From Streptomycetaceae bacterium (lineage in GTDB: Bacteria > Actinomycetota > Actinomycetes > Nanopelagicales > Nanopelagicaceae): a DNA stretch of 64,000 bases. The translations under genes and the position numbers were made by a program. Every line of letters starts with the position of its first letter. Position 1 is the stretch's first letter. The stretch lies in the NCBI GenBank assembly GCA_027490815.1, contig JAIXXJ010000019.1, positions 62,001 through 126,000 of the forward strand. Reading direction: 5' to 3'. The notes under the pieces were generated by a model. It searched no databases. It saw nothing but the letters and a program-made list of their open reading frames with translations, and was not told the origin of the DNA. Shown one piece after another: positions 20,076-30,446 of this stretch.

Positions 20076-20134
20076 GTATGGGTATCTGCGATAGTGGAAA
20101 AACTTGAGCAAGGCGCTATCGCAGATACTCATAC
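20076..20134 (+). other. Long inverted repeat/hairpin between glnB and ffh
   Basis: 19-bp stem 20076-20094 / 20116-20134 (one G:U), loop of 21 nt. Confidence 0.75.
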
Positions 20135-20200
20135 ATATTTTGATTGCTGGTGCCGAACATCGGTCCACAGATCTCGACTCTCAAGTACTCTGCTCCCATT

Positions 20201-21643
20201 ATGTTTGAGTCCTTAGCCTCCAGATTTAGTGGTGCATTCTCATCTTTGAGAGCCAAAGGAAAGATCTCAACAGCAGATATCGAAACTATTTGTAGTGAAA
20301 TTCGCACAGCGCTCTTGGACTCAGATGTTGCGTTGCAAGTGGTCGACAAGTTCATTCAGGAGATCAAGCAGAAATCTTTAGAAGCACTGCCTGAAATGCA
20401 ATCGGGTTCAAATCAGGCCAATGCAATTTTTAAGATCGTAAATACAGAGTTAGTTGAAATACTTGGCGGAGCAACGCGCCGTATTCGTATGGCAAAAAAT
20501 CCACCCACTGTAATCATGTTGGCAGGACTTCAAGGCGCAGGAAAAACAACGTTAGCTGGAAAATTGGCAAAGTTTTATGCCGATCAAGGTGACACACCTT
20601 TACTTGTTGCATCGGATTTGCAACGACCTAATGCCGTAACTCAGTTGCAGGTAGTTGGTGAATCAATAAATGTTCCTGTTTTTGCTCCTGAACCTGGAAA
20701 TGGTGTTGGAGATCCAGTAGAAGTTGCTAAGGCTGGTGTTGAATTTGCAAAAGCAAAGTTACACAGCATTGTAATTGTTGACACAGCCGGTCGATTAGGC
20801 GTGGATCAAGAGTTAATGAACCAGGCAACAAAGATTCGTGATGGCATCAACCCAAATGAAATTCTATTTGTCGTCGATGCAATGATCGGCCAAGACGCAG
20901 TTCCCACTGCACAGGCATTTTTAAACGGTGTTGGATTTGATGGTGTTGTGCTTACAAAACTAGATGGCGACACCCGAGGTGGTGCTGCCTTATCAATTGC
21001 CTCCATCACTAAACGCCCAATTATGTTTGCATCAACTGGTGAGAAAATGCAAGATTTTGACATTTTCTATCCCGAGAGAATGGCATCTAGAATTCTTGGC
21101 TTGGGTGATGTTGCGACTTTAGCTGAGCAAGCAAAGAAAGCTTTTGATCCAAACTCTTCGGCAAAACTTGAGGCAAAGTTTGCAAGCGGGGAGGATTTCA
21201 CCCTTGAGGATTTTCTTGAGCAACTTCAAGCCATGTCAAAAATGGGAAATATGACAAAACTGTTGGGAATGTTGCCGGGTGCAGGTGCTATGAAAAAACA
21301 GATAGATAATTTTGATGAGGGTGAAATTGTTCGCTCTAGATCAATAGTTGAATCCATGACACCAACCGAACGTGCAAATCCAAAAGTGTTGAACGGTTCC
21401 AGGCGTGCAAGAATTGCAATTGGTTGCGGCCGAAAAGTTTCAGATGTAAATAATCTTGTTGATCGTTTTACAGCCGCTCAAAAAATGATGAAACAGGTGA
21501 GAAGTTCGGGCATGCCAGCAATGCCCAATATGCCAACAATGCCAAACTTGCCGAAGGGCTCAACCGTCAATAAAGCTCCATCAAAGAAGAAGTCCAAATC
21601 GGGAAATCCAGCCAAACGAGCCCTTGAAGAGGGGCTGAGTTAG
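20201..21643 (+). CDS. ffh: Signal recognition particle protein Ffh
   Basis: GLQGAGKTTLAGKLA, SDLQRPNAVTQL, TKLDGDTRGGAALS; Met-rich M domain and tail; ATG at 20201 within track ORF 20144. Confidence 0.96.
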   Translation: MFESLASRFSGAFSSLRAKGKISTADIETICSEIRTALLDSDVALQVVDKFIQEIKQKSLEALPEMQSGSNQANAIFKIVNTELVEILGGATRRIRMAKNPPTVIMLAGLQGAGKTTLAGKLAKFYADQGDTPLLVASDLQRPNAVTQLQVVGESINVPVFAPEPGNGVGDPVEVAKAGVEFAKAKLHSIVIVDTAGRLGVDQELMNQATKIRDGINPNEILFVVDAMIGQDAVPTAQAFLNGVGFDGVVLTKLDGDTRGGAALSIASITKRPIMFASTGEKMQDFDIFYPERMASRILGLGDVATLAEQAKKAFDPNSSAKLEAKFASGEDFTLEDFLEQLQAMSKMGNMTKLLGMLPGAGAMKKQIDNFDEGEIVRSRSIVESMTPTERANPKVLNGSRRARIAIGCGRKVSDVNNLVDRFTAAQKMMKQVRSSGMPAMPNMPTMPNLPKGSTVNKAPSKKKSKSGNPAKRALEEGLS

Positions 21644-21720
21644 GCTCCTAATTAGCCGAGTACAGCCCAGAATTTAGCGCCAGTCATCTTGATCCTCGGG
21701 GATTGCTCGATTTCCTTCTA

Positions 21721-21771
21721 GGGGCAGTAGATGGCAGAATTGCCAACCTGTTGATGGGGCCCTCTACCCCC
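21721..21771 (+). other. Possible structured leader between ffh and rpsP
   Basis: GGGG(CA)GTAGA 21721-21731 pairs with TCTACCCCC 21763-21771; nested TGGCA-GAAT-TGCCA hairpin 21732-21745. Confidence 0.35.
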
Positions 21772-21863
21772 GTTCAACATCCATTACCGATAGTTACGGA
21801 TTTTGATTGCGCACCCCGCTGCATTCATAACTCGTGACACACAAATACAGGAGTACAACTTTC

Positions 21864-22424
21864 TTGGCTACAAAAATTCGTTTAATGCGCATGGGCAAGA
21901 TCCGCACACCATTTTTCCGTGTTGTGGTTACAGACTCACGCAAGGCACGTAATGGTCTTTCTATTGAGGAGATTGGTCGCTACGTACCAGGACAAGAACC
22001 ATCACTTATCGAGATTAATTCAGAGCGTGCTCAGTACTGGCTCGGAGTTGGCGCACAGCCATCAGAGGCAGTTGCAGCTCTGCTCAAGGTAACTGGTGAT
22101 TGGCAGAAATTTAAGGGACTTCCAGGAAGTGAAGGAACTCTACGTGTAGCTGCTGTGAAGCCAGCTAAGAGTGTTGCATATGAAGCTGCAATGAAGGCTG
22201 CTGCAGATGAACCTGCAGAGGGTGCAACAACCATGAAGAAGAAAGCACAGGAAAAACTTGCAGCAAAAGCTAATCCTGTTGCTGAAGCTCCAGCAGCTGA
22301 ACCAGTTGCAGATGTAGTTCCTGAAGCAGTTGCTGAAGTAACACCAGAGGCAGTTGCTGAAGTAACACCAGAGGCAACTCCGGATGCAGTTGCAGAGGTT
22401 TCACCAGAAGCGGCACCTGAATAA
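21864..22424 (+). CDS. rpsP: 30S ribosomal protein S16 with Ala/Glu/Pro/Val-rich C-terminal extension
   Basis: [31 protein letters not shown]...; TTG start with CAGGAG SD; long low-complexity tail. Confidence 0.95.
   Translation: MATKIRLMRMGKIRTPFFRVVVTDSRKARNGLSIEEIGRYVPGQEPSLIEINSERAQYWLGVGAQPSEAVAALLKVTGDWQKFKGLPGSEGTLRVAAVKPAKSVAYEAAMKAAADEPAEGATTMKKKAQEKLAAKANPVAEAPAAEPVADVVPEAVAEVTPEAVAEVTPEATPDAVAEVSPEAAPE
22326..22373 (+). repeat. Perfect 24-nt tandem duplication inside rpsP
   Basis: GCAGTTGCTGAAGTAACACCAGAG x2 (22326-22349, 22350-22373), encoding (AVAEVTPE)2. Confidence 0.95.
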
Positions 22425-22426
22425 CA

Positions 22427-22666
22427 ATGATGGATGAAGCTTTAGAGCACCTAGTAAAGGGAATCGTCGATAATCCCGATGACGTTGTAGTCAAAGAAGT
22501 CAATCATCGTCGTGGAACAACGTTAGAAGTACACGTTAATCCTGAGGATATTGGAAAAGTTATTGGCCGAAATGGTCGTACTGCAAAGGCGCTTCGCACC
22601 GTTGTTAGTGCGCTCGCAGGTCGCACAGTGCGCGTCGATCTCATCGAGACCGACGAAACCAGATAA
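22427..22666 (+). CDS. khpA: KH-domain RNA-binding protein KhpA
   Basis: 79 aa; [26 protein letters not shown]-type KH motif; between rpsP and rimM. Confidence 0.93.
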   Translation: [79 protein letters not shown]

Positions 22667-22668
22667 CA

Positions 22669-23169
22669 ATGCGCCTTCTCGTGGGGCGAATCGGTCGTGC
22701 TCACGGAATTCTTGGCGAAGCAACGATTGAAGTTCGCACTGATGAACCAGATCGCCGCTTTGCTATCGGAAATCAAGTTTCAACAGATACGCATGGCGAA
22801 CTCACAATAATCTCTGGTCGAGTTCACAATGGAATTCTATTGCTCGGCTTTGCTGGATTTGAGGATCGTAATGCGATTGAAAAACTGCGAAATACTCTTT
22901 TGTATGCAGAAGTAGATATCAACGAAACAAGTGAAGTATCTGATGAGTATCACGTCCTTCAGCTCATCGGTTGCCAAGCTATCCTTGAAAACGGCCAAGT
23001 TTTCGGTGAAGTAACAGATGTGATTAATCTTCCGGGACAGGATTTGCTTGCAATAAAAACTGAAACAGGCGAACAGTTAGTTCCATTTGTTCATCAACTA
23101 GTTCCGATAGTCGATATCAAGAAAAAAACAATCACTGTTATCCCGCCGGCTTTGATGGAGCGTGAATAG
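22669..23169 (+). CDS. rimM: Ribosome maturation factor RimM
   Basis: GRIGRAHGILGEATIEVRTDEPDRRF; PRC-barrel C-terminus. Confidence 0.94.
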   Translation: MRLLVGRIGRAHGILGEATIEVRTDEPDRRFAIGNQVSTDTHGELTIISGRVHNGILLLGFAGFEDRNAIEKLRNTLLYAEVDINETSEVSDEYHVLQLIGCQAILENGQVFGEVTDVINLPGQDLLAIKTETGEQLVPFVHQLVPIVDIKKKTITVIPPALMERE

Positions 23170-23838
23170 ATGAAAATTGATGTAGTCACGATCTTTCCGG
23201 AGTATTTGGCTCCACTTCAACTCTCTTTGATTGGGAAAGCTCAAGATCAAGGAATTGTAGATATCAATGTCCATGACTTGAGATCAAAGGCAACCGATAA
23301 TCATCATGCTGTAGATGACACACCTTACGGAGGCGGCGCCGGAATGGTGATGTTGCCTGAAATTTGGGGACAGGCTTTAGATCCTTTAATGAGTCAGGAT
23401 TGTGATCTAATTATTTTAACTCCAGCAGGTAAACGTTTTGATCAACCTATGGCAACAAAATTTTCTAAGGCCCAACACCTCATTTTTGCATGTGGGCGCT
23501 ATGAAGGTATCGATGACCGCGTTCGTATGTACTATGAAAAAAACAACTATCGAGTTTACGAAGTATCAATCGGCGACTACGTCTTAGGTGGGGGAGAAGT
23601 TGCTGCGTTAGTGATGATCGAGGCAATTACCAGATTAATTCCTGGAGTACTTGGAAATCCTCAATCACTTGCCGAGGAATCCCACAACGAGCAGGGTTAC
23701 CTTGAATATCCTAATTTCACCAAGCCATCGCAATGGCGTGATTTGCAAGTGCCAGAAGTTTTGCTGAGCGGAAATCATAAAGAGATTGAAAAATGGCGCA
23801 TAGAACAAGCAACTGAGCGCGCAAAAAAGAATCGTTAA
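23170..23838 (+). CDS. trmD: tRNA (guanine(37)-N1)-methyltransferase
   Basis: MKIDVVTIFPEYL, DDTPYGGGAGMVM, CGRYEGIDDRV, SIGDYVLGGGE. Confidence 0.97.
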   Translation: MKIDVVTIFPEYLAPLQLSLIGKAQDQGIVDINVHDLRSKATDNHHAVDDTPYGGGAGMVMLPEIWGQALDPLMSQDCDLIILTPAGKRFDQPMATKFSKAQHLIFACGRYEGIDDRVRMYYEKNNYRVYEVSIGDYVLGGGEVAALVMIEAITRLIPGVLGNPQSLAEESHNEQGYLEYPNFTKPSQWRDLQVPEVLLSGNHKEIEKWRIEQATERAKKNR

Positions 23839-23912
23839 CTACTCACAACTATGAAAACTATACGATCAAGTAGAGTAGGCAATATGTGCAGAGAATTAGA
23901 AAATAGGCTGCC

Positions 23913-25334
23913 ATGACTCGTTCCTATTTGGTTGAAACCTATGGATGTCAGATGAACGTCCATGATTCAGAGCGAATTGCAGGCTTGTTAGATGAGGCAG
24001 GTTATATTCCAGTAATCGAAGGTGAACAGGCCGATTTAGTTGTTTTTAATACATGCGCGGTGCGCGAAAACGCTGACAATAAACTTTATGGAAACTTGAG
24101 TTTTCTAGCTCCCATAAAAAAGGCGAATCCGCAGATGCAGATCGCAGTTGGTGGATGTCTTGCTCAAAAAGATCAAGCAACGATTATCAAAAAGGCTCCC
24201 TATGTGGATGTAGTTTTTGGTACGCACAATGTTGGCTCACTTCCAGTGCTTTTGGAGCGCGCCCGAATTGAAGAAGAGTCTCAAATAGAAATTCTTGAAG
24301 CGTTAGAGCATTTCCCTTCAACTCTGCCAGCTCGGCGCCTTTCCGCCTTTTCTTCTTGGGTATCAGTCTCGGTTGGGTGTAATAACACCTGTACATTTTG
24401 TATTGTTCCAACTCTTCGAGGTATTGAAAAAGATAGAAACTCAGAGGATATTCTCAATGAAGTAAAGGCACTGGTCGATCAAGGTGTCATTGAAATCACT
24501 CTCCTAGGGCAAAATGTAAATGCCTACGGAGTAGATTTTTCAGATCGCGGTGCATTTGCAAATCTTTTACGCTCTTGCGGAGAGATTGAGGGCCTAGAGC
24601 GTGTTCGCTTTATGTCACCGCATCCACGAGATTTCACAGATGATGTAATCGAGGCAATGGCTCAGACTCCTAATGTAATGCCGCACTTACATATGCCCCT
24701 TCAATCGGGCTCAGATCGAGTTCTGCAACATATGAGACGCTCTTACCGAAGTGATAGATACCTTGGAATTTTGGATCGTGTAAGAACTGCAATCCCTCAG
24801 GCGATGATTACCACTGACATCATTGTTGGATTTCCTGGTGAGAGCGAAGAAGATTTCCAACAAACTCTAGATCTTTGCACACAAGCTAGATTTGCTGCTG
24901 CCTACACCTATCAATATTCAAAGCGTCCAGGCACTCCTGCAGCAACAATGCCTAATCAAGTAAGCGAAGAGATAGTGGGCGAAAGATACACACGACTTCA
25001 CAATCATCAACAACAGATATCGCTATCTGTTAATCAAGAAAGTATTGGATCTATTCATAAAGTGCTCGTTGGAGACTATGAAGGTCGAAGAGATGAAGTT
25101 CAGTCTCGCCTCACTGGACGAAGCGAAGATTTCCGCCTTGTTCACTTTGATAACACCTCTCCAGCGCGGCCAGGTGATGAAGTAACTGTGAAAATTACAG
25201 AGGCCTCAGCCCATTACTTAATTGGAGATCCGATTTCAGTTCGCCAAACAAGAGGGGCGCAGGCCCATGAGGCAAGGCTTGAAACAAAAGGCCCCAAAGC
25301 CACGATGCTTGGTATTCCATCGGTTAAAAAATGA
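23913..25334 (+). CDS. miaB: tRNA-2-methylthio-N6-dimethylallyladenosine synthase
   Basis: [13 protein letters not shown], radical-SAM [20 protein letters not shown]-terminus. Confidence 0.97.
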   Translation: MTRSYLVETYGCQMNVHDSERIAGLLDEAGYIPVIEGEQADLVVFNTCAVRENADNKLYGNLSFLAPIKKANPQMQIAVGGCLAQKDQATIIKKAPYVDVVFGTHNVGSLPVLLERARIEEESQIEILEALEHFPSTLPARRLSAFSSWVSVSVGCNNTCTFCIVPTLRGIEKDRNSEDILNEVKALVDQGVIEITLLGQNVNAYGVDFSDRGAFANLLRSCGEIEGLERVRFMSPHPRDFTDDVIEAMAQTPNVMPHLHMPLQSGSDRVLQHMRRSYRSDRYLGILDRVRTAIPQAMITTDIIVGFPGESEEDFQQTLDLCTQARFAAAYTYQYSKRPGTPAATMPNQVSEEIVGERYTRLHNHQQQISLSVNQESIGSIHKVLVGDYEGRRDEVQSRLTGRSEDFRLVHFDNTSPARPGDEVTVKITEASAHYLIGDPISVRQTRGAQAHEARLETKGPKATMLGIPSVKK

Positions 25335-26230
25335 ATGTAATTGTCATTTGTGGTGCAACTGCAACTGGAAAGAGTGATCTTGGAGTCTCTCTGGCACAGG
25401 AAATCGATGGAGAAGTAATCAATGCAGACTCCATGCAGCTATACAAAGACATGGATATTGGTACTGCAAAAATAACTGTTGAAGAAAGACAAGGAATACC
25501 GCATCATTTAATGGATCTTCTAGATGTTACAGAAGATGCAAATGTTGCTTGGTATCAGGAAAATGCTCGTGCAAAAATCACTGAGATCCACTCCCGCGGT
25601 AAAAATGTAATCATTGTGGGCGGGACTGGGCTTTATATAAAAGCGATTCTAGATGACCTGAATTTTCCCGATACAGATCCTGTGGTTCGAGCAGCTTTAG
25701 AACTTGAGTATGCAACAAAAGGGATTGGTCCGTTATTTGAAAGATTAGAAAAATTAGATCCTGCTGCAGCATTAGCGATAGATCGTGCTAATTCACGTAG
25801 AGTGATTAGAGCCCTAGAAGTAATAGAGATTACAGGTCAACCATTTACAGCAAATCTTCCACGTAAAGAAAGCACGAAGTATCCAAATGCCATCCAATTT
25901 GGACTGGTGATGGATCGCGAACTCCTAAGCGATGTGATCTCTTCACGCGTTGATCGAATGTGGGAGGCTGGTTTGGTTGCCGAGGTAGAGAGATTGATTG
26001 AATCAGGAATTACTCGAGGAACGACTGCTCAAAAAGCTTTGGGGTATTCACAAGTTATCGCCTTCAAAGAAGGAAAGATTTCCGAAGAAGAGGCCATTGA
26101 TGAAACTAAGCGGGCTACTCGCCAATACGCACGCCGACAAGAGACCTGGTTTTCGCGTGATGAGCGTATAAATTGGATCTCACCTACACAAAATCGAATC
26201 GAACGCATTCTTAGTTCGTTAAACTCTTAG
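25331..26230 (+). CDS. miaA: tRNA dimethylallyltransferase
   Basis: [45 protein letters not shown]. Confidence 0.97.
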   Translation: MNVIVICGATATGKSDLGVSLAQEIDGEVINADSMQLYKDMDIGTAKITVEERQGIPHHLMDLLDVTEDANVAWYQENARAKITEIHSRGKNVIIVGGTGLYIKAILDDLNFPDTDPVVRAALELEYATKGIGPLFERLEKLDPAAALAIDRANSRRVIRALEVIEITGQPFTANLPRKESTKYPNAIQFGLVMDRELLSDVISSRVDRMWEAGLVAEVERLIESGITRGTTAQKALGYSQVIAFKEGKISEEEAIDETKRATRQYARRQETWFSRDERINWISPTQNRIERILSSLNS

Positions 26231-26232
26231 AC

Positions 26233-27030
26233 ATGATTGCTACATATGGACATGGAACACACAACGACTTTGTGCTGGTCTTTGATCCCATGGATGAGCA
26301 TTCGATAACTACCGCGCAAACTGCAGCAATCTGCGATCGCACCGATGGAATTGGTGCCGATGGACTTATTCGAATTATAAAAAGAAATGAAAAATGGTTT
26401 ATGGATTACCGCAACGCTGACGGCTCATTGGCCGAGATGTGCGGAAATGGAATACGAGTAATGGCCCGTTATCTAGTCGAACGTGGACATCAAAGCGAAG
26501 GTATTTTTGCTATTGACACTCGAGATGGAGTCAAACATCTTCGCGTACCGTTAAAGGATGATATATCCGTGAACATGGGACAAGTCACTGATGAAGGTGA
26601 AAGTATTACCGCAGGGGCAAATGGACAAATGTGGAACGGTTATAACATTAGTGTTGGAAATCCACATGCCGTTGTATTTGTAGATGACATCAATCAAGTG
26701 GGGGAGTTGCTTGAATCACCGGTAGTTCGCCCCAAAGACTCTTACCCTGAGGGAGTCAATGTTGAGTTCGTACAAATCACAGGTGACAATGAGATTTCAA
26801 TGCGAGTTTATGAAAGAGGATCGGGCGAAACACAATCGTGTGGAACAGGAACATGCGCCGTAGCTCTTGCGGCCACGATTCACACCAAAGGAAAGTTGCC
26901 AGCAACCTGGATTATAAATCCGCCCGGCGGGCGCTTGGAAGTCTCAATCGATGGTCACTCTAATGCCACTTTGATCGGTCCTGCAGTCTTAGTTAAAGAC
27001 GTAGATATTTCTAGGTTTCTCGTTGAGTAA
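26233..27030 (+). CDS. dapF: Diaminopimelate epimerase
   Basis: HNDFVLVFD, EMCGNGIRVMARYL, ERGSGETQSCGTGTCAVA. Confidence 0.96.
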   Translation: MIATYGHGTHNDFVLVFDPMDEHSITTAQTAAICDRTDGIGADGLIRIIKRNEKWFMDYRNADGSLAEMCGNGIRVMARYLVERGHQSEGIFAIDTRDGVKHLRVPLKDDISVNMGQVTDEGESITAGANGQMWNGYNISVGNPHAVVFVDDINQVGELLESPVVRPKDSYPEGVNVEFVQITGDNEISMRVYERGSGETQSCGTGTCAVALAATIHTKGKLPATWIINPPGGRLEVSIDGHSNATLIGPAVLVKDVDISRFLVE

Positions 27031-28534
27031 AGGTTCTAACAAGAAGACAGACAATGGTCTAAACATGGGTGCAGGTAGCAACTCTGATGCAGAGTTTGAA
27101 AAACTTCTACAAGAAAGTGCCCGAGTAGCTGCAGAGTTTGATGCTGCGCAAGAAGATGAAACAGTCGATGTTTCCCAAGAATTATCTGAACGAAATGCAT
27201 TGCGTCGAGTTAAAGGTTTTTCAACCGAACTTCAGGATATCTCTGATGCCGAATACCGACAGTTACAATTAGAAAGAGTCGTACTTGTCGGAGTTTGGAC
27301 TGAGGGAAGTGTTGCTGATGCTGAAAACTCATTGGCCGAGTTAAAGGCTTTGGCTGAAACTGCTGGATCAGAGGTTCTTGAAGGATTAATTCAACGTCGA
27401 GACAAACCGGATCCTGCAACCTATATTGGATCGGGAAAAGTTATAGAACTTAAGAGCGTTGTTGTTTCAACTGGAGCCGATACGGTTGTATGTGATGGAG
27501 AACTATCTCCTTCACAGTTGAGGCAACTCGAAGATAAGTTAAAGGTTAAAGTTGTCGACCGAACTGCATTGATTCTAGATATTTTTGCTCAGCACGCAAA
27601 AAGTAAAGAAGGTAAAGCTCAAGTTGAGTTGGCACAAATTGCCTACCTCCTTCCAAGACTTCGTGGTTGGGGTGATTCACTTTCACGACAAGTTGGTGGT
27701 CGTGCAGCTGGTGGCGCCGGTATTGGAGGCCGCGGGCCAGGTGAGACAAAGATTGAAACAGATCGTCGCAGAATTCGTGACAAGATGGCAAAGCTTCGCG
27801 GTGAAATCGCGGAGATGAAAACGGCCCGTGACACAAAAAGACAAGAACGCCGTCGCAACAACATTCCTTCGGTTGCTATTGCTGGGTATACAAATGCAGG
27901 CAAATCATCGCTGCTTAACAAGCTTACAAACGCAGGTGTATTAGTAGAGAACGCGCTTTTTGCAACTTTGGATCCAACCGTTCGAAAGACGCAGACAAGT
28001 GATGGTCGCATCTACACATTAAGTGACACGGTTGGGTTTGTTCGCCATTTACCTCACCAACTCATTGATGCATTTAAGTCGACCCTAGAAGAGGTTTCTC
28101 AATCAGATTTGATTGTTCATGTAGTAGATGGATCACACCCAAATCCATTTGAACAGATTAAAGCTGTTCGTTTAGTAATTGATGAGATAGGTGGGAAAGA
28201 CATCCCTGAGATCATTGCAATAAATAAAGTCGATATCGCAGACCCAAACATTGTTATGGAGATTTTGCGGAAGGAACCACATAGTTATGCCTTTTCAGTT
28301 CGAACCGGTTTTGGTGTAGAGGGATTACTTCACGCAATCGAGAACTCACTACCTCGCCCTTCCGTTGAGGTTTCCGTAGTGATCCCCTACGACAGGGGGG
28401 ATTTAGTCCACGCCATCCATGAGACAGGGGAGATTTTCAAAGAGGAATATGTTGCTGATGGCACGGCTATACACGCTCGAGTGGATGCAAGCCTGGCCCA
28501 GAGAATCGAAAATTCCGGTCGAATGCAGGAATAA
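27023..28534 (+). CDS. hflX: GTPase HflX
   Basis: GAGIGGRGPGETKIETDRRRI, GYTNAGKSSLLN, DTVGFVRHLPHQL; TTG start overlapping dapF. Confidence 0.95.
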   Translation: MSKGSNKKTDNGLNMGAGSNSDAEFEKLLQESARVAAEFDAAQEDETVDVSQELSERNALRRVKGFSTELQDISDAEYRQLQLERVVLVGVWTEGSVADAENSLAELKALAETAGSEVLEGLIQRRDKPDPATYIGSGKVIELKSVVVSTGADTVVCDGELSPSQLRQLEDKLKVKVVDRTALILDIFAQHAKSKEGKAQVELAQIAYLLPRLRGWGDSLSRQVGGRAAGGAGIGGRGPGETKIETDRRRIRDKMAKLRGEIAEMKTARDTKRQERRRNNIPSVAIAGYTNAGKSSLLNKLTNAGVLVENALFATLDPTVRKTQTSDGRIYTLSDTVGFVRHLPHQLIDAFKSTLEEVSQSDLIVHVVDGSHPNPFEQIKAVRLVIDEIGGKDIPEIIAINKVDIADPNIVMEILRKEPHSYAFSVRTGFGVEGLLHAIENSLPRPSVEVSVVIPYDRGDLVHAIHETGEIFKEEYVADGTAIHARVDASLAQRIENSGRMQE

Positions 28535-28642
28535 CGTGGGCTTTTGGCGTGTTGTAGCAATTAGAAAGCGATAAATACGCCATGATGCGCCCGCAGAGAG
28601 TTATCCGTAAGAAATCCTAGGATTGAAAAGGTGGTGAGAGCA

Positions 28643-28939
28643 ATGGCAACTGATTACGACACACCCAGAAAAACCGATGAGGAACTTCATGAGGAGTCTC
28701 TTGAAGAGTTAAAGGCAAAACGCGTTGATGCTCAATCTGGCCAGATCGATGTTGATGAAGCTGAAGCAGCAGAGAATCTGGAGCTACCTGGTGCCGATCT
28801 TTCAGGTGAAGAGTTAGCAGTTCGAGTGGTGCCAAAGCAAGTCAATGAATTCACTTGTTCTCGCTGCTTCTTAGTCCACCATATTTCTCAATTGGCAAAA
28901 GGTGAAGGCGCCAAAGCAGTTTGTAAAGAGTGCAACTAA
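28643..28939 (+). CDS. DUF4193 family protein
   Basis: MATDYDTPRKTDEE...ELKAKR...EFTCSRCFLVHHISQLA; conserved actinobacterial family. Confidence 0.88.
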   Translation: MATDYDTPRKTDEELHEESLEELKAKRVDAQSGQIDVDEAEAAENLELPGADLSGEELAVRVVPKQVNEFTCSRCFLVHHISQLAKGEGAKAVCKECN

Positions 28940-28943
28940 CTCT

Positions 28944-29375
28944 TTAGCTCTTTAGAGCTGAAAGAAGTTTCTGAGGTTGTGAAGTTGATATCAACCAATA
29001 TGGAGTCTGATCTCTAACATCATTGACAAAAATCTGCACAGCTTTAGGTGACCAAAATCTAATTGCTAAATAGGCGGCTGGATCTGCATCACGTGTGCGA
29101 ACTGTTCTAACTTGTTGATTGTCTAAAGCGACAACATTTCCAAAATATTCGCGGGGCAAATGTGCTCGTCCAACCCGAAGCTCGTTCTCATCTACTTCTA
29201 TGGTTAATCCACTTTTTAGGTAGATAGTTATCAAAGTCAGTGAAAGTACTACAAGACTGACTATCGCTGAATTATTTCCTAACGCTGCCCAAATAGAGAT
29301 GACTAGTGAGAGAAAAAAGAAGTAAATGATTGCCAAGAGCCATAGTGGCGTACGTATCACTTCTCGGTATCGCAT
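28944..29375 (-). CDS. DUF3093 family membrane protein
   Basis: MRYREVIRTPLWLLAI, LRVGRAHLPREYFGNVVALD. Confidence 0.85.
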   Translation of the reverse strand: MRYREVIRTPLWLLAIIYFFFLSLVISIWAALGNNSAIVSLVVLSLTLITIYLKSGLTIEVDENELRVGRAHLPREYFGNVVALDNQQVRTVRTRDADPAAYLAIRFWSPKAVQIFVNDVRDQTPYWLISTSQPQKLLSALKS

Positions 29376-29416
29376 GGGAGTTACCGTATCGGATAATGAG
29401 GCGGTAATCTGTTCCT

Positions 29417-30001
29417 ATGGCAAGAGTAGCGAGCACGGTTCCACCGGAAGGTTCCATAATTCCAGAACGGCACCCTCTTGCACCTCCAGTGGGAACAAAG
29501 ATTCCTTCACACTTTGGGCATTGTTTTGGATGCGGACACCTGCATCCAACTGGCTTGCATTTAGTTGCATACTCTGGAGAAGGTGCCAATATCACTGCAA
29601 CCTTTACAGTTACAGAAAATCACCAAGGAGCACCTGGTTTAGCTCACGGTGGTTTGCTCTCATTAGCCTTTGATGAAGCCTTAGGTAAATTGATGTGGTT
29701 AATACGTTCTCCGGCAGTAACAGGTCGGCTTGAAACAGATTTTATGATTCCAGTTCCAATCGGAACTACTCTGCATATTGCCGCAGAGATAACAGGACAA
29801 CACGGCCGAAAAGTTTATACATCAGCAGTTGGTCGATTGAATTCTCCTCAAGGCGAAATTGCTGTTCGGGCATCTGCTCTTTTTATTATTGTTCCTATGG
29901 AGCATTTCATTAACAATGCACCAGATGGTTATTTTGAAGAGTTGGCAAAAACTCCAGAACTTTTGACCTTTGTTGACCCAAATTTCGAGATTAATCCTTG
30001 A
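29417..30001 (+). CDS. PaaI-like hotdog-fold thioesterase
   Basis: CFGCGHLHPTGLHL, GAPGLAHGGLLSLAFDEALG. Confidence 0.85.
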   Translation: MARVASTVPPEGSIIPERHPLAPPVGTKIPSHFGHCFGCGHLHPTGLHLVAYSGEGANITATFTVTENHQGAPGLAHGGLLSLAFDEALGKLMWLIRSPAVTGRLETDFMIPVPIGTTLHIAAEITGQHGRKVYTSAVGRLNSPQGEIAVRASALFIIVPMEHFINNAPDGYFEELAKTPELLTFVDPNFEINP

Positions 30002-30002
30002 T

Positions 30003-30446
30003 ATGAAAGGTGTAGAAGTTCTCATCACTCGTTTGGATCCAAGCGTTCCAATGCCTACCTATTCCAAACCTGGTGATGCTGGGGCGGATATATCCACGCG
30101 CATAGATATAGTTTTGAAGCCAGGAGAGCGCGCTCTTGTGCCAACCGGCATTTCGATTGCACTTCCAGATGGATACGTTGCTTTAGTCCATCCACGTTCG
30201 GGACTTGCAATCAAACATGGTGTAACAATGGTTAACGCACCAGGCACAGTCGATGCTGGCTATCGTGGTGAACTTTCATGCATTTTGATTAATCACGATC
30301 CAAACGAATCTGTAGCTTTCAAAAAAGGTGATCGAATTGCGCAACTTGTTATTCAAAAGGTTGAGCGGGCAGTGTTTACCGAGGTTAAACAACTTCCGGG
30401 TTCAGACAGAGGAACCGGTGGCTTTGGATCAACGGGGCGTACATGA
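30003..30446 (+). CDS. dut: dUTP diphosphatase
   Basis: PGDAGADIS, HPRSGLAIKHGVTMVNAPGTVDAGYRGEL, GDRIAQLVIQ, GSTGRT; ATG 30003. Confidence 0.97.
   Translation: MKGVEVLITRLDPSVPMPTYSKPGDAGADISTRIDIVLKPGERALVPTGISIALPDGYVALVHPRSGLAIKHGVTMVNAPGTVDAGYRGELSCILINHDPNESVAFKKGDRIAQLVIQKVERAVFTEVKQLPGSDRGTGGFGSTGRT

Noticed and set aside
20076-20134. glnB-ffh hairpin as the bacterial SRP (4.5S) RNA
   Set aside because: Lacks the conserved GGUCAGG...GGAAGCAGCC core expected of SRP RNA.
21652-21837. Open frame of 61 codons between ffh and rpsP ([61 protein letters not shown])
   Set aside because: No ATG/GTG near its beginning, overlaps a probable rpsP promoter/structured region, and an open frame of this length is not improbable by chance. 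I could not recognise a family.
28944-29595. ORF 29272..29595 (-) as a separate zinc-finger protein
   Set aside because: Antisense to the hotdog thioesterase and overlapping DUF3093; cysteines derive from the reverse complement of the CFGCGH region.
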